Positions 32,970-43,779 of a stretch of DNA of 64,000 nucleotides are shown here, piece by piece. Under the pieces are notes generated by a model, which searched no databases, was not told the origin of the DNA, and saw only the letters and a program-made list of their open reading frames with translations. Source of the DNA: Isoetes taiwanensis (taxonomy: Eukaryota; Streptophyta; Lycopodiopsida; Isoetales; Isoetaceae); assembly GCA_021234155.1 (NCBI GenBank), contig JAJEKV010000003.1, positions 19,390,386 to 19,454,385 on the forward strand, read 5' to 3'. Positions within the stretch are counted from its first letter, which is position 1. Every line of letters begins with the position of its first letter. The position numbers were made by a program, and so were the translations under genes.

Positions 32970-32970
32970 G

Positions 32971-33581
32971 TTCATTGCTACTCATGTGTGCACAAATGCA
33001 TGGAAAACAAAAAAAGAAATTATGCACTTACACTGTAATGTGCTAGGAAGACAATTGTAACGAGCTTGGCCCCTTAGCAGACATGTAATTTACATTTGCC
33101 TATTGATGATTATTGAGAATATTTCAATTAGTCATTACATGAGGAATACATATTATGTATGATAAGTTTTATAAAAATTCATATGATAAAAGCAAAGGGC
33201 ATCAGTTTCTATGAGGGTTTCTGGAAGGAGGCAGAAGGAGCAATTTCTAAGCAATTTTGCTGGCCGAACTTTGAAGCATCATATCTCGATAACCCAAGAT
33301 CCAATTTAGGTAATTTTTACTTTTATGGAAATATTTCCAAATCAGCTTTTCAGATTAGGTCTGATAAGGCCGAAATTCATCCTTATGAGGGAGATATGGT
33401 AGAAAGAGTGAAGTTGTGTCAGAATTGACTGCACCATTGTATTTCTTTGTACAACTTGCTTCCTAGGAGCTGAAAAAGGGCGATATTTTGAGCAGAAACT
33501 AGCTAGAAGGAGTCAAAGGGCCATTGTTGAAGTGGTTTTCAGGCGGGCGGTTTGTCGCTTACACCAGGGGATGCTTATATT
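32971..33581. other. Flank of the CACTA element, no clear gene
   Basis: Begins with a partial tandem repeat of the preceding ~65 bp (phrases TTCRTTGCTACT and GCATGGAAAACAAAA). A plus ORF at 33159-33428 (89 codons) has no recognised motif. The region ends at the GCT target duplication (33582-33584). Confidence 0.4.
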
Positions 33582-33584
33582 GCT

Positions 33585-33614
33585 CACAACAGGAAAAAGG
33601 GCATTTAGCGACGT
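33585..33614 (+). repeat. CACTA left terminal inverted repeat
   Basis: CACAACA start, 30 bp, four mismatches to the right end; preceded by GCT. Confidence 0.92.
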
Positions 33615-34080
33615 CTGAGTCACGTCTATGCGACGTTTGACGACGTGACACGTGACGTCGCGACGTATCGCCGCCGCGGACACGCCGCGATGCGACGCGG
33701 CGCCGCGATGCGACGCCGGCAGACGCGTGACACATACGCGTGACATAGACGTCGCGTCAAGGCGGCGTGACACGTGGAATATACACGCGGAATATACACG
33801 CGGAACATCAACAAAATCCCGCTGCGTCGTAGAAGCCCGCGGTATACGCCGCATGCGGCGTGACGGACACGGAATATACACGTGGAATATACACGTGGAA
33901 TGTCAAAAAAATCCACGCGTGCCGTAGAAGCCACGTGTATACGTCGCATGCGACGTGACACGTGGAATAAACACGTGGAATATACACGTGGAATGTCAAA
34001 AAAATCCACGCGGGCCGTTAAAGCCACGTGTATACGTCGCATGCGACGTCACGCAAAAACAATTATGAAAACCCACGTGT
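33615..34080. repeat. CACTA left subterminal repeats
   Basis: CpG-rich repeats. About three tandem units of ~95 bp from 33775 to 34055 carry the phrases ACACGTGGAATATACACG, a run of A then TCCACGCG, AGCCACGTGTATACG and the 16-nt palindrome ACGTCGCATGCGACGT (33941-33956, 34034-34049). All ORFs in this stretch on both strands are by-products of the repeats. Confidence 0.85.
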
Positions 34081-34185
34081 GATTAGAAAAACGTGAAGGG
34101 AAAAAAAATAAAAAAAAATAAAAAAAATAAAAAAAATGTTTGGCTTAGATAATTATTATAATATGATGTACAAGGAGCAAAAGGG

Positions 34186-34372
34186 CATTTATATTTTTAT
34201 ATTTATATTTTTATATAATCACAAAAGTATTTTTATATTTATATTTCTAAATAATCACAAAAGTATTTTTATATTTATATTTTTAAATAATCACAAAAGT
34301 ATTTTTATATTTATATTTTTTAATAATCACAAAAGTATTTTTATATTTATATTTTTAAATAATCACAAAAGA
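34186..34372. repeat. 36-bp tandem repeat, about five copies
   Basis: AT-rich unit with the phrase AATCACAAAAGTATTTTTAT repeated five times at 36-bp spacing, with one or two changes per unit. A plus-strand frame through it encodes a repetitive peptide and is not a gene. Confidence 0.85.
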
Positions 34373-35029
34373 CTCGTTAAGGGGAGTATCCACCCTTTTA
34401 GCCTAGAGCTAAGCTCGGTCAGATTCAGTGGAGTAGTCATCTGATTCGGGGTTGGGATTGGATGGCCCTCCATCAAAGTTTGCAGATCCCTCGCCGACCC
34501 CGCGCCCCCTGTCCTGGTCTAGGCCTTCATTCAGATCCGCCACTGCTTCCTATAAAAACCAAAAGAATATGGCATTAATGTAGTTCATAGAATTATAATA
34601 ATTTTCTACAACGCACCCCCGCATTCCCGTGAAGTGGGATAGTTCCCTCTTCGTATAACTCTTGATACAGATAAACAGCTCCACGTTCCGTGGCTATTTT
34701 TACGTGCTTCTTGTTAGGGGGAAACCCGTATAGATATTAGCTAATGACATTTAAAGTTCTTATTAAAATTAATGTGAACTAATATAGCTCTTACGAATCT
34801 ATTGTAAAACCCTTTTCGACCGCTGGAGCCCAAATGAGACGGCTTTCGTTTACTTTTAGTTGCTTTGTCGGTCTGAGCTCTATGTTTCTGTTCTGGATCC
34901 TTTGCACGTTCGAATGCAATCTGATTGCAAGGCACACAACATTATCACAAGTTAAAGTGAACGAATGGCAAAAAAAGATAAGAAATACCTTGATATCTTC
35001 CTTGTGGAGATTAAGTGGTTTAGGGACTT

Positions 35030-35395
35030 TTGACCAATTCCTTGTGGAGCATCGTTGGGTTACCAGAAAAAGAATCTGAAAATACTAAAGAAGAAGTTGA
35101 GGAATTTGTGAGAGCTAAACTGCACATACCAGCAAATGGAATCCTAGATGCTTATAGAATTGGTAAACAGAGTGAGAAGGATCGCACCGTAGTGGTTAAG
35201 TTTGCAGATATGGAATCCAAAAGAAGAGTAATGCAGAAAAGATCTTCTCTTAAAGAGGAGCGCATATGGCTGAATAATGACTTGACTGCTTCACAATTCC
35301 AACAGCAGAGGCAAGAGTTACAAAAAATGAAGGAGGCCAAACAAAATGGAAAAATGGTTACCTGGAAGAATGGGAAAGTCATAATACAGGAATAG
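35030..35395 (+). pseudogene. LINE ORF1 C-terminal remnant
   Basis: 121 codons. Protein-like from GLPEKESENTKEEVEEFVRAKL, then RIGKQSEKDRTVVVKFADMESKRRVM, which resembles the RNA-binding middle of LINE ORF1 proteins. A Gln/Lys-rich end follows. The upstream half is missing, so the first codons (MTNSLWS) come from a broken frame. Confidence 0.6.
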
Positions 35396-35424
35396 GGAAG
35401 GGATGTCAGACCATCAGGTTTTGT

Positions 35425-38400
35425 TTGTGGAACATTAATGGTAGGGCGGACGATGTCGCTTTATTACATGATGTTCTCAAATCATGGGATGTGGTCTTCC
35501 TGGTAGAAACACATGAACACGAAGAATATGGACTTCCAGAAATAAACGGATTTATGCTACTGCACTCTGTATGGAATGTAAAAGGATGGAGAAGGAAAGG
35601 TTTTGGAGGAATTGCCTGCTATATTAGAAAGCATCTTTTGGATGCGGTTAAGTTGATTAAGAAGGACTCTTCTAAACAGTACATCTGGCTGGAGTGCATG
35701 GGAAAAACAAGAAAAATATATGTTGCAGGCTGCTACTTCCCACCGAGAGAATCACCAACATATGCAGCAGCAGATATGGATAAGGATGATCCTTTCCATC
35801 ATTTAGAGCAGGATGCTTTGGACCTAAGTGCACAGGGAGATCTTATTCTGATGGGAGACTTTAATAGTAGAATTGCCAATAGGCAAGCATATGTTGCTAA
35901 TGACTCGGGAGATCCTATTTGGATGGAACAAATGAGCAATGAAGAATTGGAAGCAGCTGGATGGGCTAGAGATACGGAGGACCGCTATGGTGAGGTGCAA
36001 CCACAAGGCAACCACTTGCTCAACATGTGTGGAGGTTTGGAGTTAATTATTATTAATGGCATTAAGAAATTCCCAGCTTCAAAAAAATGCACTTCTATTG
36101 GTGCTAAAGGGGATGGCGCTAGTGTAGTAGATCTGTTGTTGACAGGGACGCATATGATAGATTATATATCTGATTATTTTGTGGATGACTCACTGGCCAC
36201 ATCTGATCATTACCCGATAGTGATGCACATGCAGGTGATGTGTAGGCTAATGCCAATGCCCAATACTGCGGAGAATAATGTCTCCATGCGCATGCAAGCA
36301 GGTAAGAAAGAGATATATATGCAGCTTTGTGAGGCACAGGCCAGTAGCATTAAATGGACAAGTCAAGCAGATAGTGATAATGATATGCTGACTAACATGT
36401 TACTAGATGCGGTAACTTCATGTTTTATGTCACAACGGAAAGCAAAAGGATTGCCATGCAATGGATGGTATGACCAAGAATGTAAGACAAAGCTGGCTGA
36501 ATTTAAAATGGCAGCAAAAGAAGATAAATGTAAGCGCAGAATGGAATATCGTAAGTTAGTAAGGAGGAAAAAGAGGGCGTATCTGCATAAGAAGCAAGAA
36601 ATATTAGTTGGTACCTTACTAGATGAACCAAGGCGATTCTGGGCACGATTGAAATCAAAAGGACATCAACCCAATATGCTGGAAGTGGAAGATTTAATGC
36701 AACAGGTACGTGGTCTTTATCACATTGCTGGTTTAAACGATGAGATGCATAGGGAAGGAGAAATTCTTGTTTTTACAGAGGATGATGTGAAGAATGGGAT
36801 AAGTAAATTATCATGCGGAAGGGCAACAGATGCATTTGGGTTAGTAGCGGAGATGATTAAATGGGCTGGTCCTACTGTGGCTAAAGTTGTAACCAATATG
36901 ATGAATGACGCACTATTGCATGGATTCCCATCGGCATGGCAAATAAACAGAGTAGTACCGGTACATAAAGCAGGTGATACTAGGGATCCTAATAACTATA
37001 GGATGATTATGATTAGCGGGGTAAAAGCATGTTAAGGTGTACCACTTTTGGAACCTGCAAAAGTACATACACTAGGTACTTTAGAACTGGGTACTTTCTC
37101 ATTTTTCTTTTCATTAAAACTAGTACAAAAGTTCAAAATAAAAGTCAAGGACGTGTTAATATTCAAAGTTAGGATAAATATAATGCTATCAAAGACCAAA
37201 ATATATCTAAAAGTTCTATAATGTACCTTTTATTGACATATTACACAGGTACCCAGTACCTAGTCCTGGGTACCTTTTTAGGTACTTTTTTGGTCACTAA
37301 ATAATACTTTTTAAGGGACACCCTAACATGCTTTTACCCAGCGGTCTTTTCTCCAAATTGTTTGCAACAATACTGGAGCGCAAAATAAATACATGGGCAG
37401 AGGAGAATGATTGTAGAGCAATGGGACAAGCAGGATTCAGGCCCAAAAAATGCACGGTGGATCACCTAGTCACAATTAGAGCAGTAATGGATTCCGTGAA
37501 GAATACCAAAAAACCCCTCTTTGCTCTTTTTGTGGACCTTACAAAAGCGTTTGATATGCTGCGGAGAAGAAATATATGGGATTATATGAAATGCATTGGG
37601 GTACCACAGGCACTACGTAATGCAGTATCTGTCTTGTATGAGAAGGTAGTAGTGCAGCTCTCCTTTCCGCTGCGTAAGGAATGTGATGAGGATGTAATGA
37701 GCAACATAGGGGTGAAGCAGGGATGTCCACTTTCTCCTACGTTGTTCGGCATATATATAGATCAGCTTGAAGCTTGGCTAAAAACACGCGGAGGTGAAGG
37801 TACCATAATGGCAGGGTATGTGATCACATTGCTGCTTTATGCTGATGATATTGTTATATTTGCCAGAAATGCTGCTGACATGCAAAAGCATTTAGACGCT
37901 CTTGCCGCTTTCTGCAAAGCTACTGAGATGAAAGTTAACCTTAAAAAAACTAAAATCCTGATATTTGGAACTCGAATGCGGGACTTTCATTTTCTCTATG
38001 ATGGTCAGGAGGTGGAGATATCTAGTACATATAAATATTTGGGGCTGATAATTGATCATAATTATACTTGGAATAAGGCTGTTGAGCAAAGGACGGATGG
38101 AGGTACAAAAGCATTATTTGCCATACAAAGAAAATGCAGGAAAGCTGAAATTGTTGATTGGAAGCTTAAAAAGATGTTATATGAGTCCTTAGTGAGATCC
38201 GTGGTGCTTTATGGATGTGAGGCATGGGGGCCGGGACTATCACGAGATATGTGGAAGCGTGTGGAGAAGATACAAAAGAAATTCTTATTAACAGAATTAG
38301 GAGTAAAAATGCAAACTCCCTATCCGATGATGTTGGCGGATTCGGACATGATGCCACTTGAAGCAGAAGCTATATATTGCACATTAAAGTATGTGGCAAA

Positions 38401-39046
38401 GGTCATTGAGATGGAAAATGATAGGCTCCCGAGATTAGCTATGGAACAAAGCAAGGTAAAAGGCTGGTATGCAGACTTACAGAAATGGCTTGGGAAATGG
38501 GGCATGTCAATTGATAGTGTACCCAATGATCAAGCAGTATTACGGGAATGGGTGAAAATTAATGTGCAACACAAAATGTGGAGTAATCCTGGAACAAAGA
38601 TGAGCTTATACAGGAAGGTTGTTAATCCCAATTTATGTGCAGCGCCCCACCTTGCAGGCAAAGTCTCATACAAGAAAAGGCATATGATATGCAGATTAAG
38701 GCTAAGTTCTCATCATTTGGGAATAGAGGTTGGAAGATGGGGGAATCTTCCAAGATACAGACGTACATGCAGAGTATGTGGAGATGATGAGATAGAGGAT
38801 GAGAATCATTTGGTATTACATTGTCCTGCCTACCAGAATCTTAGAGATCTCTATGGTATTCCAGATAATATCTCTTTGCATGATTTCTTTGGAAAACCGG
38901 TCCACACTATTGGAAATTTCTTAACAGATGTGATGAAGATGAGAGAACTATCCATTAAAAATTATAGGCAACTGTTGGACGACTATGAAAAAGAAGAGAG
39001 CGAGCCTAATGATGCCCCACTTGAGGGCATATTAGATGGTATATGA
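35425..39046 (+). pseudogene. LINE ORF2: endonuclease and reverse transcriptase, split by a MITE-like element
   Basis: 35425-37018 encodes the APE-type endonuclease (GDFNSR at ~155; ATSDHYPIV near 270) and the start of RT. 37340-39046 encodes RT (FVDLTKAFD, GVKQGCPLSPTLF, catalytic YADD, YKYLGLIID), a long connector, and a CCHC-type knuckle (CRVCGDDEIEDENHLVLHC). Removing 37019-37339 with one AGCG copy rejoins the frame exactly at the conserved MISGLFSKL region. Apart from that insertion no stop interrupts it, so the LINE is young. Its product nicks target DNA and copies the LINE RNA in place. Confidence 0.88.
37019..37339. mobile_element. 321-bp MITE-like element inside LINE ORF2
   Basis: Ends GGGTAAAAGCATGTTAAGG and, inverted, GGGTAAAAGCATGTTAGGG: about 25 bp of terminal inverted repeat with few mismatches. 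Flanked by AGCG on both sides (37015-37018, 37340-37343). AT-rich centre with GTACC-type repeats; no ORF. The superfamily is not settled; a 4-bp duplication is unusual for plant MITEs. Confidence 0.85.
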
Positions 39047-40741
39047 TTGAGCAATATTGTCTGTAGAATGTACTGTCTTCTAGACCTGATGGTCTCATAG
39101 ACATAATAAACATTCTTCTTCTTCTTCTTCTCCAACTTTTTCGCAATTTTGCTTCAGGTCCTTGACCACTCTTTGCCTTTGACATAAATCGATAGATCAA
39201 CGCAATATCAAAATAATAAAAACAAGAGTATGACTAGGTCATGTACCTCCTTTTCAGATCGGCTCGCCTGGCCATCGGAAGTGACCTTCTTCCGCTTAAA
39301 CTTCGTACTTTCTCTATCTCCGGGAAACTCGTTTCATTTTATTTTTGACGCTCTCTATTTGGCGTTGGTCATAAGCGCCAGCCACCCCCTATACCGCAAG
39401 GGGAGGCCATAAACGAGAGATATTATTTGAGACCGCGTCCCTCAGTATAGTATAAAAGACACTTCCCGCGTCATCCATCTTAGGAAGATCGTCCCTGAAG
39501 CGTAAATGGTGGGTATATAAAAGCGTGTTTATGTCTACCGTCAATATACATATCCCTGGTCCGATAGGAAACTTTTTGAGCACTTTACAATTTATTCTAA
39601 GTGAAGAGAATGAACAAAACAACAAATTTAGATGACAAAGTACTAATATTTAAGGTTGATATCTTAAATAATATGTTCACATAACTTACATCAAAAAATT
39701 ATTATTATTATGATAGTCGGGTATATTTTGGGCCAAATCACCCACAGACTTACATGTCTAAAACAAAGCGAAATGGACGCTCTTCTTCAGTGACACGTGG
39801 ACGTCGTCGGGATCTGGACCTCTCCAAGTCAGGCGATTCATGATGTTCTTCGGATCCGAAACCCCGTGGATGATCGCCGCGATCTTGAACGTTGTGAGTC
39901 CGTTGCTCCACTACTTCTTGACCTGGGAAGTAATGAGAGAATGAGCATCTTTAACATGCTGCAACCAAAGAAATGTTTGGTACGTAGTGAATATATATTT
40001 ACCTGTTGAAATCTACCTCCAAGTTCCTTGCATTAGAAAAATCTGTTCCCGTCTCTTGCCTAGAACGGGAGTCCATACTACGTCTAGCGATCTCGATATT
40101 CTCGCGAGAACGTGGAGGCCGATAATCAACACTATGTCGTTGGGGAATAGGAGCGGGGAGGTGCCTAACTGGCGTTGGTGTCAAAGAGGCAAAATATGCT
40201 GCAATTTGGTCTCTCTCGGCGGGAGACATGTTTGCGAGGAAGGCGGGGAGCGGCGGAGGAGCTGCAGAAGCACAAATATCATGCAAAAAACAATTCATTT
40301 ATTTATTATTTTTATAAAAGCTATCTTAATACCCAAACCTGCTGGTGTAGTGACAGGTGGAGATTGGCTTCTTCGAACATCAGCACGATTGCCCCTACCT
40401 CGTGGAGTCCTCCTCCTATTTTCTCTAAACTCGTCCCTTTCATCTACACAACAAATTAAAACTCCATGCATAAACTCACATACCTAATTAGAGGGTAAAG
40501 GGTATAATAAAACTATATAAATACTTTTTACGTCTTCGTCATTCTCCTGCAGACGATTGCGATTACCTCTATTCATCGCCGAGAAAAAGAGCACACCTAC
40601 ATCAAAAGAAATTGTGAGAGAAACATTTGATAACCATGAATGATATTGGTTGCAATAATAGAATGATACTTACAAACCATACAGATGAAAAATAGTATTT
40701 TCATGGTTCGAAATGTGCCACCAATGAGCCTCGGCAGATTT

Positions 40742-40861
40742 TTATCGCAGCCTTTGACCGCCTTGACCGGGGGAGGGGGGAGACGATAACGCCATGAATA
40801 TTGCATCAGCAGTAAAGAGGGCCACAATGAGGAAGACCGCTAAGAATTGAGCCTCCGCCAT
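40742..40861 (-). CDS. Possible small secreted peptide, 39 aa
   Basis: ATG at 40861, stop TAA at 40742-40744. Residues 1-25 form a strong signal-peptide-like hydrophobic run (FLAVFLIVALFTADAIFMA), followed by a short hydrophilic tail SSPPSPGQGGQRLR with Pro/Gly spacing that recalls plant signalling-peptide C-termini. It lies just upstream of the CACTA second gene on the same strand. It is too short for certainty and could be chance or a 5' exon; no named peptide family is claimed. Confidence 0.3.
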   Translation of the reverse strand: MAEAQFLAVFLIVALFTADAIFMALSSPPSPGQGGQRLR

Positions 40862-41280
40862 GACTATATATATTAATTTGAACATAACGAGAATTAGCTT
40901 AGAGAAAAGCTTTTGAACAAGTGTCTTTGAATAAATACCTAAATTTATATTCTTATCTTCTTATTTATATTAGAAAAGTATCTCGTATATATGTATGGGG
41001 TGCATATCGAACTCTAAATTGCCATATTATCAGGCCATGTATCCACCTGGCGTACACCTAACCCTAAATTATCCCACGTGGCATTTTTAGTGCCACATCA
41101 TGAAACCCTACGTTGCGTGTGGCACATCATCAAACCCTAGGTTGTGTCAAAACATTTATTTGTTGCAATAAGCCTCAAATAGGAAGACAAAATTATATTA
41201 ATCACTTCTTGCAAGCATTTAACAGTAGCTTAGCCATCTCAAGTGGATCACCACACTTCATATGTCGCTCTCTCTCACAA

Positions 41281-41946
41281 CTATATCGTAAGAAAGCCCC
41301 TCGTTGTTTTGAACACATCGACGACGCTGAAAGCAATAGATGGGCGATCCATGTGCACCAGCTCTCTATCCATCATCATTTGGACCTTCATATGTTGGAT
41401 GATGTCCAATGTGCTAGAGTATCGGCCGGTTGGGTTTATCTCAACACACAACCCCATAAGCCGCATTGCCCGGACAAAATCAAGGAGCATCTCGTGAATG
41501 TAGCCCAGGGGAATATATGTCGATATCTCATGCCCCCATGATGCTTGGTCATCTAATGATGATGTAAAAACTCTCTTCTCCCACCAAGGATATCGCACCG
41601 TTCCATCTTGTAGTGTATAACGGCTCTTCAATTTGGGCATTCGCTCCTTGCAAAAAAAACGGAGGGCCGTGTCCCAATCACCAATAGCCACCCACACATT
41701 TGTAAGGGAGTCGTCAAAATGGAGTTTGACCCTTTTGCAATTGAGCTTTGTGTGTGTCCAACCTGGAGCGTGGATGGCATAGACTCCTTCTGCAAGAGCG
41801 AGAGCTATTTCTGGGACGTACTTATACACGAGTCTCATTTTGGCTTTCCACTCCGCACTTATCTTCATATCAGCCCTTCTTGGAGCACTATGCATTGCAT
41901 TTGACCATCTCCTATAAGAAGAGAATTGGCACGGAAGATGGTCAAG
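41281..41946 (-). pseudogene. Protein-kinase-like domain, C-terminal part (exon split by PIF element)
   Basis: The open frame continues from 46202 once the nested element is removed. It reads through LALAEGVYAIHAPGWTHTKLNCKRVKL, which occupies the place of the kinase catalytic loop, and VAIGDWDTALRF in place of DFG. So the HRD Asp is replaced (THTKLN) and DFG is GDWD, features of a pseudokinase. The helical end has VRAMRLMGLCVEINPTGR and DRPSIAFSVVDV, as at the end of kinase lobes. Catalysis is unlikely. It is cargo of the CACTA element. Relationship to kinases is by pattern only; a divergent unrelated fold is possible. Confidence 0.5.
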
Positions 41947-42240
41947 TAAGGGTTCATTCGCACCTGCCGTTTAGTTAAGTTAAAAAAAATTAACTACCTA
42001 GTTAAACTTAATTATAACAACTGCATTCACACTAAAAATAGTTAAGTTTGTGTTGAATACTTAACTTAACTAGAATAAAGTTAAATTTCTTCACACCAAA
42101 CATAGTTAAGTTAGAAAATTATAACCTAACTACTAGTTGTTCAGACATCGTCTTGTTAAGTTAGTGGTTAACCAAAATCCCTTCAGACATGCCTTTAGTT
42201 AAGTTACAAGTTTAACTTAACCAGAATGTGAACCAATCCA

Positions 42241-43690
42241 GTTCTGTTTATTCTTGTTAACTTAATCAAAGCTTATTCAAAACATGTTTTCAGTCAAGAT
42301 ATTTACCTACTTGGAAGAACATGAACCCAAAAAGCTTTGTATACCTAAAAAGCATTTTTGAATAAATGAAAAAGTCTGGCAGATGACAACATGCCAGATA
42401 CTTAAAGTCAAAGAAGCATGATCCTATAGAGGATGAGGACTACAGCCAGGCATTATTCAAATGATTGCCACAACGAATGTGAGCACAATGGTATAGAATG
42501 CAAAACAAAGACTTTCCTCAGCTTAATGAAGAAAAGGATGATCTTATATCCCTATTTCAAGTTTTTTTAAGAACAAGAGAGATGATTGTACAAGAGGTGA
42601 AAGACTCTCCACCCAACGATGCACTTGGCACCATCCTGATCAATTATATCTGATCAATTACATCTGATCAACCATCCAAACTGAGAGCTATTGAATGCCT
42701 TGGACCCAAGGTGATGATCCAAAATAAAAATCCAGATGATCTGACCCCTCTCCTCAGAGACACCCTTTGGGGAACTAGCCTCTACCTTTCACACAAAGGT
42801 AACTTGCCTTTTAGATGTGGCATGGAGTTGGCATTATAAATCCTAGCATCCATGGCATGGTCTGGTCAACTCTAAGTTGATCTGCGCCAACCATTCTAGA
42901 CTGTCACATGATCCAATGTAACGTAAAATACACATAAGGTTCATAGCAGGTATTTTGACAACAGCAAGACAACAAGGTATTTTGACAACAGCAAGACAAC
43001 AGCAATAAAGACCAACATGAAGCACCACAACATTTGGTTATGGAAGAAGACTTCAAGCTGAATCTGTACATGACACATCTTCTGCAGATGTGGATACGAT
43101 ATAAACACATCACTCTTACCCCTCAAGGGAAACGGACATATCCATGGAGATGATAACCTTCACAAGGACTCTGCAACCACTTTAGGTAGAGCATTGCAGT
43201 TGATAATAAAAGTAAGGGGATCTGTTGAACAAAGCAATTTCTCCCTGGAGAGGTTTGAGGAGGCAGAAAAATGTTAAATGTGCAAAAAAATGTTTGTGCA
43301 TATACAAGTAAACCCATGTGCAAAATGTCCATATCAAACTTACCAAGTCCAAACAAACAAAGATATGCTAAAACGAGAAAGTCTAGGTGTTCCAGATGGC
43401 GATTGCAAAAACAAATTCAAAAACTCGATTTTAAGCTAAGATATATTTAGAGATATAAATCTGCATGAGATTTGAATAAATTTGCATGTAGATAAGCAAG
43501 AGAAATAGTACCAGGCAGAGGTCTTTAAATGTAGGCACATGAAATGAGGACCCCAACATACCCAAAACGAGGAGACCTAGATTAAATAGAGGCGGCTTCT
43601 CATAACTGCAATTTACAAACAAGAGCAAAGGACGGTGCAGACTACTAAATGCTAGTTCAGAAACCCCACGTCTGCTGTAAATTGTAAAAA
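42241..43690. other. Internal non-coding part of the PIF-type element
   Basis: No protein-like frame. A short tandem repeat GGTATTTTGACAACAGCAAGACAACA occurs twice in the range 42945-43000. Some phrases look like degraded coding sequence, but no family is recognised. Confidence 0.35.
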
Positions 43691-43779
43691 TGGGATTTAC
43701 TCACTGCGCAGAGCCACCAAGGTAGTCATCTTTATTTTAAGAAGAAACTCCTCGTCATCTTTTTCTGGGTTTTTTTTTG

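Larger units (their letters stand above)
34995..39129 (+). mobile_element. LINE inserted in the CACTA element
   Basis: Non-LTR retrotransposon, 5'-truncated within ORF1, ending in a (TTC)n tail at about 39111-39129 in place of poly(A). It holds an ORF1 remnant (35030-35395) and ORF2 with endonuclease, RT and a C-terminal zinc knuckle (35425-39046, split by a 321-bp element). It lies in a coding block of the CACTA second gene. I could not identify its target duplication. The RT (YADD, GVKQGCPLSP, LTKAFD) is of a different lineage from the L1-like LINE at 16.4 kb. Confidence 0.85.
34409..40576 (-). pseudogene. CACTA second gene (TNPA-like), multi-exon, interrupted by a LINE
   Basis: A chain of minus-strand coding blocks with GT..AG borders. 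40576-40532 (starts MNRGNRNRLQEN); 40443-40339 (Arg-rich, DERDEFRENRRRTPRGRG); 40261-40003 (PPLPAFLANMSPAERDQIAAYF); 39922-39754 (SR-rich, ends ERPFRFVLDM); about 39600-39430 (PIGPGICILTVD, DDLPKMDDAGSVFYTILRD); about 39330-39270; about 39190-39130 (KAKSGQGPEAKLRKSW); 34935-34790 (QIAFERAKDPEQKHRAQTDKATKSKRK); about 34735-34600 (GFPPNKKHVKIATERGAVYLYQELYEEGTIPLHG); 34549-34409 (ends STESDRA, TAG). This is the layout of plant En/Spm-like accessory genes, whose products bind the element ends. The LINE at 35.0-39.1 kb splits it. Not every splice phase works, so I call it a pseudogene. Confidence 0.6.

Noticed and set aside
33513..34082. Overlapping ORFs on both strands up to 138 codons
   Set aside because: All fall in the CACTA left subterminal repeats and encode repetitive Arg/His/Tyr strings with no start or codon signal.
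34186..34372. CRISPR-like regular repeat
   Set aside because: The units are contiguous 36-bp tandem copies with no unique spacers, and the DNA is plant nuclear.
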